A DNA stretch of 64,000 bases from a bacterium. Lineage in GTDB: Bacteria > Hydrothermota > Tepidihabitantia > Tepidihabitantales > Tepidihabitantaceae. Made by a program: the position numbers and the translations under genes. Below, one piece after another: positions 22,772 through 34,698 of the stretch. The notes below the pieces were generated by a model. The model was given only the letters and a program-made list of their open reading frames with translations, was not told the DNA's origin and made no database searches. The DNA lies in NCBI GenBank assembly GCA_035505375.1, contig DATJQV010000066.1, positions 27,687 to 91,686 of the forward strand, given 5' to 3'. Each line of letters starts with the position of its first letter. Positions within the stretch are counted from its first letter, which is position 1.

Positions 22772-25036
22772 TTACCTCCTGGTCTTTATGATTTTCGTTG
22801 TGCTTCTGCCTTCCTCCGTTTTGACCATGACCAGATACGCGCCGTCAGGCGCACTCGTCAGGTCCACAGACACGGTCCCTTTCGCGGAGCCGGTCTTCCT
22901 CCGCACTAGATTCCCTGCTACATCATACACCTCCAGCTCCATGGTCCTCACCGGCATGCTCGCGGTTACGAGAACCGGACCCCGAGTAACGCTGGGCGCG
23001 ACTTGGACGCGATTCAGCGTGGACTGTCTCGCCGGCTCACTGATGCCGCTCAGTAACGTCTCCACGATGCACACCCCGCCGTCATCGCAAGCCAAGTAGA
23101 GATATGGGGCCACCCAGGTCAGCCGTTTGACGGCCAGGGACGGCGGCTTCCAGCGCGTCCCGACTTCGCGCGGATTCCTGGGGTCGGCTACGCTCACGAA
23201 CTTGATAGACGTACCGCCTATGTAGGCGATTGTATCTATGACCTCAATGTCTTCATTGAACACTGCATAATGTTGCCCGCCTGAGAAATCAAGGCCGCCT
23301 AGTCGTACGGGTGCGGCCGGGTTAGCGACGCTGAAAACAAACATGGAGTCGTAATCCATCGCGAGATAGGCGAGTGTATCTCTGACGTACACGCCGGTAA
23401 GCGGCATCGGGAAGCACCCGACCGATTCCGGATGAGTGGGGTCGCTCACATCGATGATCGGCGACGGCCAGCTTCCCACGTAGGCCAGTGTATCCTGCAG
23501 GAACAGATCCACCGAGGCATCTGGAAGTCTACATGTCCCCACTTCGACGGGCACGGGCGGGCGGGCGACGTTGATTACGTCGAACCGGCTATATTGGACC
23601 GCGTAGACAAAACTGTCCCGTAGCACCATGGCCAGAGGTTCTTCGTCAGGAGGAATGCAGGCTCCGAGAGGCTGTGGCTGGGCAGGGTTCGATAGGCCGT
23701 AGGTGCGGAAGTACGGGAAGTAAAAGCAAGCGTACATGATGCTGTCGCGAGCCGTGACCGAGTAGCTCATAAGTCCTTCGTAGAACGTATCGACCGCTCC
23801 CACTTCGGCGAGTTTTGACAGGTCAGACATGTCGAGTATCCGTATTCCGGCCATGAAGTCGGCCACGTAGCAGTAGTGCCCGTCAACCGCCACGTCCTCC
23901 GCTGAAGCAGCGTGCATGACAATGGTATCCAGCACGGGGTTGTTCAAGTTGGCAACATTGACAATGGCAAGGCCACCGTACTCGCCGGCCACCAGCGCGC
24001 GGTCCAGCCCGGCGTTCTCCCATACACCATACGGATACCTGGTCGTGGTCCGGCACGAATCAATGAACGCCGGGTGCGAGCTGTCGGCAATGCTCAGTAT
24101 CTGGAACGGCAGCGGTTCCTCCGTGCCCTTGTCACCGCCCGAAACGAAGGCCAGCGGACCGTCAAGGAAAATATCGTAGCCGCCGAGGTCGTTTAGCCTG
24201 GCCAGAAGGCGCGGCGAGCTCGGTATCGAGATGTCCAGCGTGATGAAGCGGGTTGGGTACGGGTAACCGGCTTCCTCGTAGCTTGCACAAACGAGGCTAC
24301 CACGGGCCGTGGCGGTAAGCGTGTAGCCGCAGGGATAGGTGCTGACCTCGTGCGGGCCGGCCGGGTTTGATACGTCAACGAATGCGAAACCTCCGCTCTG
24401 GCACACGACCACCATGTTGCCCGAGCCGGTCGTGACTGAGCCCGATTCAATGCATGAACCCAGCTCGCGCAAGTTGGCTGAGTTGGCAATGCTGAGACAA
24501 TGGAACGTGTCGCTGCGGATGTAGAAGAGGAACGTGTCCCGTATCCAGAAGTCACCGACCGGAGCCTGCAACACTCCCCGCTTGGCCGGCTGCGTCGGGT
24601 CGGATACGTTCCAGACCTCAAGGTCGGCGTTGCTGCTGGTATAGAGCAGAGAATCTTCAAGATAAGACTGCGCCGTGAGCGACGGGAACTGAATCTCAGA
24701 TAGCACCTGCGGGCTGTCCGGCTTGGCGAAGTTGAGCAGCGCCACCTCGCTGCCCAGCGTCAGCACGACCAGCGTCTCCTTCCCCGTGACCTCCGCCGCC
24801 GGCCCACGACCCCACTTGCCGACTAGTTTCAACCCCGAGTCGCCTGCCGTTGGTCCGGCATTCGTCATTCGGACTTCGGAATTCGTCATTCCCCTGGAGT
24901 GCATCCACTCCATCCTCATCTTCGGCGGAATCCTGCGCAGCGAGTCTCGGAACGCCAGTTCGCCTCGCATCGGCGACGTCGCAACCGCGAACACAACAAA
25001 TCCCAACCCCAAGAGAAGAACAAATGTCCTTTTCAT
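22772..25036 (-). CDS. Secreted LVIVD-repeat beta-propeller protein with C-terminal sorting domain
   Basis: The 754-residue protein has a signal peptide (about 1-20). Most of it is a series of roughly 45-residue LVIVD-type repeats (for example LEVWNVSDPTQPAKRGVL, FAFVDVSNPAGPHEVSTYP, ITLDISIPSSPRLLARL, SIKFVSVADPRNPREVG), expected to form a beta propeller. Residues about 675-754 are a type IX secretion-like C-terminal domain (MELEVYDVAGNLVRRKTG, GAYLVMVKTEEG). A short word-repeat insertion near the N terminus encodes GMTNSEVRMTNAG (DNA about 24857-24893). No Shine-Dalgarno site precedes the ATG, which lies six bases after a -10 box. Confidence 0.75.
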   Translation of the reverse strand: MKRTFVLLLGLGFVVFAVATSPMRGELAFRDSLRRIPPKMRMEWMHSRGMTNSEVRMTNAGPTAGDSGLKLVGKWGRGPAAEVTGKETLVVLTLGSEVALLNFAKPDSPQVLSEIQFPSLTAQSYLEDSLLYTSSNADLEVWNVSDPTQPAKRGVLQAPVGDFWIRDTFLFYIRSDTFHCLSIANSANLRELGSCIESGSVTTGSGNMVVVCQSGGFAFVDVSNPAGPHEVSTYPCGYTLTATARGSLVCASYEEAGYPYPTRFITLDISIPSSPRLLARLNDLGGYDIFLDGPLAFVSGGDKGTEEPLPFQILSIADSSHPAFIDSCRTTTRYPYGVWENAGLDRALVAGEYGGLAIVNVANLNNPVLDTIVMHAASAEDVAVDGHYCYVADFMAGIRILDMSDLSKLAEVGAVDTFYEGLMSYSVTARDSIMYACFYFPYFRTYGLSNPAQPQPLGACIPPDEEPLAMVLRDSFVYAVQYSRFDVINVARPPVPVEVGTCRLPDASVDLFLQDTLAYVGSWPSPIIDVSDPTHPESVGCFPMPLTGVYVRDTLAYLAMDYDSMFVFSVANPAAPVRLGGLDFSGGQHYAVFNEDIEVIDTIAYIGGTSIKFVSVADPRNPREVGTRWKPPSLAVKRLTWVAPYLYLACDDGGVCIVETLLSGISEPARQSTLNRVQVAPSVTRGPVLVTASMPVRTMELEVYDVAGNLVRRKTGSAKGTVSVDLTSAPDGAYLVMVKTEEGRSTTKIIKTRR

Positions 25037-25042
25037 AGGACT

Positions 25043-25070
25043 ATTTTAGTCCTAACCCCTCCAAGGTCAA
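25043..25070 (-). promoter_or_regulatory. Promoter directly before the LVIVD gene
   Basis: TTGACC (25070-25065), 16 bases and TAAAAT (25048-25043) on the minus strand. The ATG at 25036 lies where transcription should begin, implying a leaderless mRNA. The small inverted repeat TAGGACT/AGTCCTA here overlaps the -10 box and is probably incidental. Confidence 0.55.
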
Positions 25071-25325
25071 ACCGCCATCGCCTGCATCCGCGAATGCACC
25101 CGCCCAAGGGATTCCTGCCCCGCTGCCCGCCATTGGAAGGACAGCCCGCTGCCAACGGCCTTTGCTGCAAGACAGAGCGTCATTGACGCGAGAAGTCTCG
25201 GTCCTAAGCGTCGCCCCAGTCGCATCGGTCTAGAACCACATGTCTTTCTGTCAAGCCCAGAGAAGAGCTGGTGCAACCAATCCTCACGATACGAAACAGC
25301 GTCCGTGCCGGGCGCAAGAAGAGTA

Positions 25326-25349
25326 CGGCGGGGAGTCGCCTCCCCGCCG
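25326..25349 (-). terminator. Rho-independent terminator after the gene at 25370
   Basis: A perfect 10-bp stem, CGGCGGGGAG and CTCCCCGCCG around TCGC, followed on the minus strand by TACTCTTCTTG. It lies 21 bases past the stop of the secreted protein gene. The remaining 25071-25325 stretch shows no gene. Confidence 0.7.
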
Positions 25350-25369
25350 CTGTGTGTAGAGTTACTCGC

Positions 25370-27223
25370 CTAGTGCGTGACGATGACTTTGGCGACAGGC
25401 GCCTCGGTCCCGGCGATGCGGGCGAAGTAGATGCCGTCCGCCAGCCGTTTCCCGTCAAGCATGGCCCGTCCGCGGTTGATGGCCAGCGTCCGCACGATGC
25501 TGCCGGTAGCATCGTAGATTTCGAACGCCTTCTCGCGTCCGGTCGGGTTGAGCAGCCGGATGGAGGTCATACCGCCGAAGGGGTTCGGGCTGACGTCGAT
25601 CCGTGCCGGAACCTTCATCGGAGCCGGATCCGTCGTCTCGAAGATGCCGACCGGACCGGATATCGTGGCGTTCATCATTACGTCACGCAGGTTCTGGTCG
25701 GGGTCCGGCGCCCACGTGCCGGACAGGCATTCCCACTTCTGGTACGAAAGCGGCGGCACCGAGTCCGTGCCGAACGTCGGTTCGCTGTCCACGGTCGAGA
25801 CCGCACCGACGTAGAACGCGCCACTGTTGATGACCACCGAGTGGGATGGAGTCACCGTGTACCACTGCTGCGTAGATACGCTGACGAGCGAGTCGTAGAG
25901 CGTGTCGCCCGGTATGCCGCCCGGGCCGTTGTCGGCGAAAATGCCCACGAACGTATTCGCAGCCGCGGCCCGCTCAGCCAGGTAGACCCGCGCGCTCTGT
26001 ACCGTGCAGGGATACACCGGCGGCACGAAGCGGTTGGCCCAGCCGTTGTGCGCGTAGAAGAAGTACCACATGTTGCCCGCGGTGCCGTTGTCATAGGTGA
26101 GAAGCGCCGGCATCGTGACGACGTGAAGCTCAATCGTCGCGGTATCGTTCGAAGGTGCCATGTCCCCGGTCAGCTTCGTGAATATCTTGATAATGTAGGT
26201 GCCGTTCGTGCTCGGACGCCAGGCGTTGCCGAGCAGCAGAGATTCGGCAATGCCCGGGTTGGACGGCGAAGCCCAGATCGAGTCAGAGAAGAGAGCCGCG
26301 CCGCCGCTCTGCCTCGTGACCTTGAAGTAGGTCTGGTACCCGGCTTCGGCCTGGTTGCCGTAGTTCTCTACGACTGCCCAGAACGACAGCGGCCGGCCGT
26401 TGACCGTAAACATGCCGCCGCTGCGGTCATTCATCGCGTTGCGGACGCCAACGTCGTGAATGTGCAGGGTGGTGGACTCGGGCGGGAAGAAACGGACCGC
26501 CAGGCTGTCGTGGATGGCGTTGGCCACCGGGGTCGTGCCGTGCAGATAGTTAAGGCCGATGGCGCCCGTGAAGTTCTCGATGCCGACCTGAATGGTCGTG
26601 TCAGCCCAGCCGCCGTACGGAGTGCCGCTCTGCTGCTGGTACTGGCACTTGATCGATGAGTCGGCTTTGGTCAGGATAATCTGGAAGGTGTTGTTGCCGC
26701 CGGTGCTCCAGAATTTGATACTGTCGTATTCGACGATGAAGCTGTCGCTGTGGTTCGTCCAGTACCAGACTGAGCCGTTAGTAGAGACCGTGTCCGTGCA
26801 GTCGAGGTCGGACAGGAGCGGGGCCACCAGGTTGTTCGGCTTCGCAGTATTCGGAATCCCCTTGAACGGGTAGCGGTCGATGGTTGCGTCGCCGAACGAG
26901 ATGTAGCCGTTCGAGCCGACGATGACGGAGTTGACGCGGTACCAGTAGTAAGGGAAGTTGAACCCGATTGAGAACGGCCCCTCGACGTTGTCGTCGAGCA
27001 GACCCGTTACCTTGGTTCCTACGCCCTTGATGCTCTTCCAGCTATAGGTCGGAGCACCCGGGCAGTTCGTATCCGAGTCCAGATACCGGTAGCCGTACGT
27101 ATCCGGGCCACCGCCGCCAAGCGGCGCGCGCGGGAAGAAGCCGACTGGCGCCAGCGCATGGGTCGGCGCCGTGCCGGCCGGGCTGAAAGCCACCAGCACA
27201 ATTGACAGAACGGTCGCGAACAT
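25370..27223 (-). CDS. Secreted multi-domain beta protein with C-terminal sorting domain
   Basis: A 617-residue exported protein of unknown function. After a signal peptide it has a region with GPFSIGFNFPYYWYRVNSVI and GSNGYISFGDATIDRYPFKG, a layout seen in adhesin-like secreted proteins of FCB bacteria. A CARDB/Ig-like segment (FWAVVENYGNQAEAGYQTYF), a jelly-roll-like segment (ARVYLAERAAAANTFVGIFA) and a type IX-like C-terminal domain (IDVSPNPFGGMTSIRLLNPT, YDATGSIVRTLAI, ADGIYFARIAG) follow. AAAGGAGGAC precedes ATG 27223. A promoter lies at 27358-27385 and a terminator follows the stop, so it is monocistronic. Confidence 0.75.
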   Translation of the reverse strand: MFATVLSIVLVAFSPAGTAPTHALAPVGFFPRAPLGGGGPDTYGYRYLDSDTNCPGAPTYSWKSIKGVGTKVTGLLDDNVEGPFSIGFNFPYYWYRVNSVIVGSNGYISFGDATIDRYPFKGIPNTAKPNNLVAPLLSDLDCTDTVSTNGSVWYWTNHSDSFIVEYDSIKFWSTGGNNTFQIILTKADSSIKCQYQQQSGTPYGGWADTTIQVGIENFTGAIGLNYLHGTTPVANAIHDSLAVRFFPPESTTLHIHDVGVRNAMNDRSGGMFTVNGRPLSFWAVVENYGNQAEAGYQTYFKVTRQSGGAALFSDSIWASPSNPGIAESLLLGNAWRPSTNGTYIIKIFTKLTGDMAPSNDTATIELHVVTMPALLTYDNGTAGNMWYFFYAHNGWANRFVPPVYPCTVQSARVYLAERAAAANTFVGIFADNGPGGIPGDTLYDSLVSVSTQQWYTVTPSHSVVINSGAFYVGAVSTVDSEPTFGTDSVPPLSYQKWECLSGTWAPDPDQNLRDVMMNATISGPVGIFETTDPAPMKVPARIDVSPNPFGGMTSIRLLNPTGREKAFEIYDATGSIVRTLAINRGRAMLDGKRLADGIYFARIAGTEAPVAKVIVTH

Positions 27224-27357
27224 CAGTCCTCCTTTGGGGCCCTGACTGGACAGAGCCGTATTTCTCTTTGTCCTGAAAGCCGTATGACGCCGGGCCGGGA
27301 CAGCGCAGCGCGGCCCGGACGACGGTGCAGGTGCCTAGCGGTAACCGCACCGCTGCC

Positions 27358-27385
27358 ATTCTATCTCGATAGCGTCGCCGGTCAA
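27358..27385 (-). promoter_or_regulatory. Promoter of the secreted protein gene at 27223
   Basis: TTGACC (27385-27380), 16 bases and TAGAAT (27363-27358). The leader would be about 125 bases and holds an 8-bp GC-rich hairpin (CCGGGCCG at 27290-27297 with CGGCCCGG at 27311-27318). Confidence 0.5.
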
Positions 27386-27470
27386 GAGCACTTTTTCCGC
27401 GGCCCTGGACCCGGAATAGACAGCCACGAAGACAGGAGCGAAACAGACTCCGTGCAGTCAGGGTCTCCAG

Positions 27471-27533
27471 GCCCGAAATCCGAAGCACGAATGACGATTG
27501 AGATCCGAATTCCTCATTTGTCTGCATTCGGGC
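27471..27533. repeat. Word-repeat hairpin upstream of holA
   Basis: GGCCCGAAATCCGAAGCACG opens the element and CTGCATTCGGGCC closes it; the ends GGCCCGAA and TTCGGGCC are perfect inverted copies. The interior is variations of CGAAT. The 27224-27610 gap contains no gene. Confidence 0.4.
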
Positions 27534-27577
27534 CTAGCTTCGGCTCCGTGTCGTCGCCGGGCATGCGGTCGGCGGAT

Positions 27578-27605
27578 TTGACAGCCCGGCATCGGCGAAT
27601 ATCAT
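27578..27605 (+). promoter_or_regulatory. Promoter of the holA-leuS-guaA unit
   Basis: TTGACA (27578-27583), 16 bases and TATCAT (27600-27605). The GTG of holA is at 27611, where transcription is expected to begin. Confidence 0.55.
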
Positions 27606-27610
27606 GAGCA

Positions 27611-28705
27611 GTGGCAGGTTCTTCGGCCGGTTCACCACGCAAACCAGCGCAGGTTCTCGCAGACATCAAACGCGGGAAGTTCGTGCCGGTCTACATCCTG
27701 TTCGGGGCGGACTCAGCGGCGGCCGACGAGCTGCTGCGGGCGCTGAAGGAAGCGCTGGTCCAGCCCGGCATGGAAGCATTCGACTTTGAGTCGGTTCACG
27801 CCGGTGAACTGGAGGTTCCGATTCTGCTGCAGCACGTTCGTCAGCCGCCGGTGGCGTCGAAGCGCAGGCTGGTCGTGGCGCGCGCTATTGAGCAGTTGTC
27901 GAAGGGCCGGTCCCAGAGCGCCGATCGCCAGGCGCCGGGCGCAAAGCGTCAGCCGGCGGGCCAGCTCGGCGAACTGCTGGCCGGACTGGCTGCGCTGCCG
28001 AACGAGTGCGCGGTGGCGCTCACCTGCGACTACAGCGGGCCCATGCAGAAGGCGATTGCCGGAGCGGGCCTCACCAGGTTTGTGGTTGACCTCAGGCAGC
28101 CGGACTCGGCCGAGCTGTCGGCTCTGCTTCACCGCCGGTCCAAGGAACTCGGTATCTCGCTTGAGCCGGGGGCCATGCGGCTGCTGCTGGATGTGTCCGG
28201 GGAAGAGACCACGCTGCTCCTGGGTGAGATCGAGAAACTCGCGACCGCGGTTGAGCCGGGCGACACGATTGCCGAGGATGACGTGCGAAGGCTGGCGGGC
28301 CAGTCGCGCGAGTTCGAACTTAACGAGTATGTCGGACGGGTTGTGCGACGAGACAGCGCCGGCGCGCTGGCAGTGCTCGAGCGTCTGCGCAACTGGGGCG
28401 AGGAGCCGGTGAAGATCGTCGGATGGCTGGCTGGCGCGTTCCTGGGGCGGTCCGTTGACCGGGACGGCGACAAGCTCATCCGGCTGTGCCTGCTCCAGCT
28501 ATACGAGATTAACCGGGATATCATCAGCGGGCACCCGGAGCCGTTCGCGCTGTTGGAGATGTTCACCGTCTGCGCCGCGTGCCCGGAGTCCGAGCGTTAC
28601 TGCTCGATCTACGCTGAGGCTCGGCCGCCCGAGTTCTGCCTGAGGCGCAAGGTGCGGCGTGACCGAACTCGCGGCCGGGTGAAGAAAGCCCTGGATGTCA
28701 GGTAG
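27611..28705 (+). CDS. holA: DNA polymerase III subunit delta
   Basis: The delta subunit opens the beta clamp during loading. The 364-residue protein begins KPAQVLADIKRGKFVPVYIL followed by FGADSAAADELL, the family opening. A C-terminal clamp-loader part contains SGEETTLLLGEIEKLA, SREFELNEYVGRVVRRDSAG and LLQLYEINRDII. The substitution of the usual Y/F-L-L-x-G motif by YILFGAD is normal for the family. GTG 27611 lies right after the promoter and has no ribosome-binding site. leuS begins 36 bases after the stop. Confidence 0.85.
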   Translation: MAGSSAGSPRKPAQVLADIKRGKFVPVYILFGADSAAADELLRALKEALVQPGMEAFDFESVHAGELEVPILLQHVRQPPVASKRRLVVARAIEQLSKGRSQSADRQAPGAKRQPAGQLGELLAGLAALPNECAVALTCDYSGPMQKAIAGAGLTRFVVDLRQPDSAELSALLHRRSKELGISLEPGAMRLLLDVSGEETTLLLGEIEKLATAVEPGDTIAEDDVRRLAGQSREFELNEYVGRVVRRDSAGALAVLERLRNWGEEPVKIVGWLAGAFLGRSVDRDGDKLIRLCLLQLYEINRDIISGHPEPFALLEMFTVCAACPESERYCSIYAEARPPEFCLRRKVRRDRTRGRVKKALDVR

Positions 28706-28741
28706 CAAGTGAAAGACCAGGACGGTAGGAGTCATCGGACC

Positions 28742-31261
<2,520 letters not shown>

Positions 31262-31313
31262 CCGTGGCAACCGACCTATTCGCCATTCGCCAATTGCCAT
31301 TCGTCAATTCCTG
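31262..31313. repeat. Single word-repeat arm between leuS and guaA
   Basis: Variations of CATTCGCCAATTGCCATTCG fill 31280-31308. No complementary partner arm is close by, so this is a half element or a degraded copy. Confidence 0.4.
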
Positions 31314-32843
31314 ATGGACCGCGTTCTCGTCCTCGATTTCGGTTCGCAGTACAACCAGCTCATTGCGCGGCGGGTGCGTGAGCTCAAGGTCTACAGCGAA
31401 ATCGTGCCCCACGACATCAAGGCCGAGCAGGTACTCAGTCGTGGTGCAGAAGCGCTGATACTCTCCGGTGGGCCGGCGAGCGTGCGACAGGACCACTCTC
31501 CCATGCCTGACCCGGCGATCTACAACCTCGGCATTCCCATCCTGGGCATCTGCTACGGCATGCAGGCTACCGCTCAGATACTCGGAGGCAAGGTCGCCGG
31601 TGGGCACACGCGGGAGTACGGTCACGCGCAACTGGTACCAACTCGGCCCAGCCGGTTGCTGGTCGGACTGCCGGACCGAACCCAGGCGTGGATGAGCCAC
31701 GGTGATTCCGTGACCGCGTTGCCGCCGGGATTCGTCACCGTCGGGAAAACCTCGAGTGTCGCCTGCGCGGCTTTCGGCGACGAGGCAAGACGGATTTACG
31801 GCGTGCAGTTTCACCCCGAGGTCGAGCATACCCTGCTGGGCCGACAGATACTGGCCAACTTCCTGTTCAAGATTGCCGGCTGCGAACCGAGCTGGACCAT
31901 GGGCGCGTTCATCCGCGACAAGACACGTGAGATACGAAAGCTGGTCGGCAAGGAGCAAGTGCTCTGTGCGGTCTCGGGCGGGGTTGACTCATCGGTCATG
32001 GCGGCACTCCTCGCGCGGGCGGTGGGGCGTAACCTGGTTGCCGTCTTCGTCGACAACGGGCTGCTGCGTAAGAACGAGTCGGAACTGGTGCGGCATTCGC
32101 TCGGAGCGCGGCTGAACCTGGTTGTGGTGGATGCGGGCGAGCGGTTTCTCGCGAAGCTCGCGGGCGTGGCCAGCCCGGAGAAGAAGCGCCGGATTATCGG
32201 GCATGAGTTCATCCGCGTCTTCGAAGAGCAGGCGCTTGAGCACGGGCCCATGCGGTTCCTCGCCCAGGGCACACTCTACCCGGACCTGATCGAGTCGCGT
32301 TCCGCGTTCGGCGGCCCGTCCTCGACAATCAAGACTCACCACAACGTCGGCGGACTGCCGAAGAACATGAAGCTCGAACTGATCGAGCCGCTGCGCGAGC
32401 TCTTCAAAGACGAGGTCCGCGAACTGGGCAGGACATTGCGGCTACCCGCCGCGCTTGTCGGACGGCACCCGTTTCCCGGGCCCGGACTTGCAGTCAGGAT
32501 TCTCGGCCCGGTCACGGCCGAGCGCGCACGGCTCCTGCGCGAGGCCGACGATATCTTCATTTCTGAAATGCGGAAGGCAGATCTCTACGACAAAGTCTGG
32601 CAGGCCCTGGTTGTGCTGCTGCCGGTCCGGTCGGTCGGCGTGATGGGGGACGAGCGGACCTACGAAAACGCGGTGGCGCTGCGCGCGGTTACCTCGACCG
32701 ATGCGATGACCGCGGACTGGGCGCGGCTGCCGGACGACTTCCTGGCGCGAGTCTCGAACCGCATCATCAACGAGATACGCGGCATCAACCGCGTTGTCTA
32801 CGACATCAGCTCTAAGCCACCGGCAACAATCGAGTGGGAATAG
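31314..32843 (+). CDS. guaA: GMP synthase (glutamine-hydrolysing)
   Basis: Converts XMP to GMP using glutamine and ATP. The 509-residue protein has a class I amidotransferase domain ([18 protein letters not shown], nucleophile Cys in GICYGMQ, His and Glu in FHPEVEHT). The ATP pyrophosphatase domain has the P-loop [16 protein letters not shown], and the C-terminal dimerisation domain contains [14 protein letters not shown] and ends TIEWE, as expected. Length is normal. The start ATG 31314 fits the family and lies right after a repeat arm. A pair of strong inverted repeats follows the stop. Confidence 0.96.
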   Translation: MDRVLVLDFGSQYNQLIARRVRELKVYSEIVPHDIKAEQVLSRGAEALILSGGPASVRQDHSPMPDPAIYNLGIPILGICYGMQATAQILGGKVAGGHTREYGHAQLVPTRPSRLLVGLPDRTQAWMSHGDSVTALPPGFVTVGKTSSVACAAFGDEARRIYGVQFHPEVEHTLLGRQILANFLFKIAGCEPSWTMGAFIRDKTREIRKLVGKEQVLCAVSGGVDSSVMAALLARAVGRNLVAVFVDNGLLRKNESELVRHSLGARLNLVVVDAGERFLAKLAGVASPEKKRRIIGHEFIRVFEEQALEHGPMRFLAQGTLYPDLIESRSAFGGPSSTIKTHHNVGGLPKNMKLELIEPLRELFKDEVRELGRTLRLPAALVGRHPFPGPGLAVRILGPVTAERARLLREADDIFISEMRKADLYDKVWQALVVLLPVRSVGVMGDERTYENAVALRAVTSTDAMTADWARLPDDFLARVSNRIINEIRGINRVVYDISSKPPATIEWE

Positions 32844-32871
32844 CTCGCAGCTGCAAGAAACGCTGCGAGCT
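32842..32871 (+). terminator. Hairpin directly after guaA
   Basis: A perfect 10-bp stem, AGCTCGCAGC and GCTGCGAGCT, with a 10-base loop starts inside the guaA stop codon. No T-run follows, so it may act as a 3'-end stabiliser rather than a true terminator. Confidence 0.45.
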
Positions 32872-32903
32872 CGAAGTCCGGTCATCGAATGGCCGTGACA
32901 GAA

Positions 32904-32926
32904 GCGCCCCTGCATTGCAGGGGCGC
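32904..32926 (-). terminator. Terminator hairpin between convergent guaA and protease genes
   Basis: A perfect 10-bp stem, GCGCCCCTGC and GCAGGGGCGC, with a 3-base loop. On the minus strand it is followed by TTCTGTC, so it suits the protease gene best but could serve both strands. Confidence 0.6.
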
Positions 32927-32947
32927 CTGGATTGTCCGCTATCCCTG

Positions 32948-34504
32948 TCAGCGAATTGCTGCGACCTTGCCCGTCATCCTGGTCGAGCCTGACTCCAGCC
33001 GGTAGAAGTGGACTCCGGCGGGGCCGGGCAGCCTGACTGACAGCTCGTTCGGTCCGGATTGGCCCTGCGCCGTCGCTGCCGTCACGGTCCGGCCCATGTT
33101 ATCGAAGAATGCGATCTTCACGGTCCCGGGTCGGGCCAGATTGAAGACTACGTTGGCCGCGCCATTCCGGTAACTCGCCCGGCTGGCTGCAACAACGCCC
33201 TCGATCGAGCTACCCTGGGGCCCGGACGAGAATGGGAGCACGACCTTCTCGTACGCCGCAACGTTGTAGTCCGGAATCGCGACCGACTGCGACGAAGACC
33301 CGTATCTGCTGCCGTACTCGACGGAAAGGAAGTTGATTGTCCCCGTTTTCTTGTCCTTCTTGGTGTCGATGCAGCTCACGAAGACCGTGTCGGTCTTGTC
33401 GAAATACGAAGTGCCGCCGCTCAGGTCGAACACCAGGTTGTGATTCGGGAACGGCTGGTCCGTAATCGTGCCCTGCATGAACCAGAACTGGCGGAAAGTG
33501 TAAACCGCCAGCGGCGCTCGCGGGCTTCCCGCCCCAAACGTGATGCCGATTCGGTCCCGGCAAGGGTGGGTAAGCTTGACTCGCCCCAGCGCGGTCGGAT
33601 GGTAGTAGAGCCGGTCGTCGTCATAGTAGACCCAGCCAAGACTCAGACCGGCCTTGACCGTATGGACGGCATAATAGGACATCCAGCAGTAGCCTTTGTT
33701 GCCCCAGTCCGTTCCCCAGGAATTCACGAGCCGGAATGCGCCGGGGCCGTCGGCTGTCTGTTTGTTGTCGTCGTAACCGACGATGCAGATCGCGTGGCTG
33801 CCGCGGGACTTGCCGGTCTTGCCGTGAACCGTATAGACGGTGTCGTAGTTATTGATGTTATCGAAGTTGGCGTAGACGTTGATTCCGAGGACGCAGGTAT
33901 TATGGGCCGCGACGAGGTACTTGACTTGAGTGACACCGGGGTCCTCGATCATGCTTATGCACCAGCCCTGTCCGTCCCGACAAGGGATGCCGTTCGCGAA
34001 GGCCGATTCGCTGGGCCACGTCGTATAGTCATTGTCATGATACGGACAGTCGCTCAACATGGACGCGCCCTGGTCGCCAAGCAGTATCATGGCATCCTGG
34101 ATGTTCGAGCCCGCGTCGCGCCCGGCATTGATTTGATTGTAGATGAATGACGGGCTGATCTGGTGCCTGGGATCGTCGAGATGCCACGAAGTGTCCTGCA
34201 ACCCGTAGTAGTGCTCGATATACTCGACGTGGGTCTTGTCATAGTACCCCTTGGCCCAGGCAACGCACGAGTTCTGCGCGCCCTGGTCGCCGACCGGCGG
34301 CATCTCCGCCGTAAGATCCATAGCGCTCGGCGGGGCCGCGGCCAGCGCGAACCGAGAAGCCGGCATCACCTTGACACCCGGCACGGTAAGCGGGTCCACG
34401 AACAGCAGGCCCCCGGCCGGATGCAGTCTCGGAGATTCGGACAGGCCGGCCCCGGCTGCAAAGAGCACGACCACTGTAACAGCCAGACATACCTTGAGCT
34501 TCAT
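32948..34504 (-). CDS. Secreted papain-family (C1A) cysteine protease with C-terminal sorting domain
   Basis: The 518-residue protein has a signal peptide (about 1-22). The papain-like catalytic domain is complete: PPVGDQGAQNSCVAWAKGYY carries the nucleophile Cys, SRGSHAICIVGYDDNK the His, and FRLVNSWGTDWGNKGYCW the Asn. The usual propeptide is short or absent. A central region (about 300-430) is unassigned. The last 85 residues form a beta domain ending VHFYRLESGSTRMTGKVAAI, of the type IX sorting kind. AAAGGAGGAG precedes the ATG, and a near-consensus promoter lies 50 bases upstream. Confidence 0.88.
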   Translation of the reverse strand: MKLKVCLAVTVVVLFAAGAGLSESPRLHPAGGLLFVDPLTVPGVKVMPASRFALAAAPPSAMDLTAEMPPVGDQGAQNSCVAWAKGYYDKTHVEYIEHYYGLQDTSWHLDDPRHQISPSFIYNQINAGRDAGSNIQDAMILLGDQGASMLSDCPYHDNDYTTWPSESAFANGIPCRDGQGWCISMIEDPGVTQVKYLVAAHNTCVLGINVYANFDNINNYDTVYTVHGKTGKSRGSHAICIVGYDDNKQTADGPGAFRLVNSWGTDWGNKGYCWMSYYAVHTVKAGLSLGWVYYDDDRLYYHPTALGRVKLTHPCRDRIGITFGAGSPRAPLAVYTFRQFWFMQGTITDQPFPNHNLVFDLSGGTSYFDKTDTVFVSCIDTKKDKKTGTINFLSVEYGSRYGSSSQSVAIPDYNVAAYEKVVLPFSSGPQGSSIEGVVAASRASYRNGAANVVFNLARPGTVKIAFFDNMGRTVTAATAQGQSGPNELSVRLPGPAGVHFYRLESGSTRMTGKVAAIR

Positions 34505-34552
34505 AACTCCTCCTTTTTGAGTGTGCCTTCAGGCACTGCTCTTGGTCGGGTG

Positions 34553-34581
34553 ATTCTAGTGTTCCACGGCATGGCTGTCAA
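34553..34581 (-). promoter_or_regulatory. Promoter of the C1A protease gene
   Basis: TTGACA (34581-34576), 17 bases and TAGAAT (34558-34553): the best match to the sigma-70 consensus in the window. The leader of about 40 bases contains a small hairpin (GTGCC and GGCAC around TGAA) before the ribosome-binding site. Confidence 0.65.
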
Positions 34582-34698
34582 GTGTCGGTAGTCAGCCGTT
34601 GGCGCGTCAACTGTCTGCCGGCGCGTGCTTGGGGCCCGTTCTCGGGCTGTGACGGAGTCGCAGGTGGTGGCCGGGCGTCCTGCGCTTTCGGTCTCGGC

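Noticed and set aside
25036..25054. Regulatory hairpin at the LVIVD start codon
   Set aside because: The 7-bp inverted repeat coincides with the -10 box and predicted transcription start, so it would not be transcribed as a whole.
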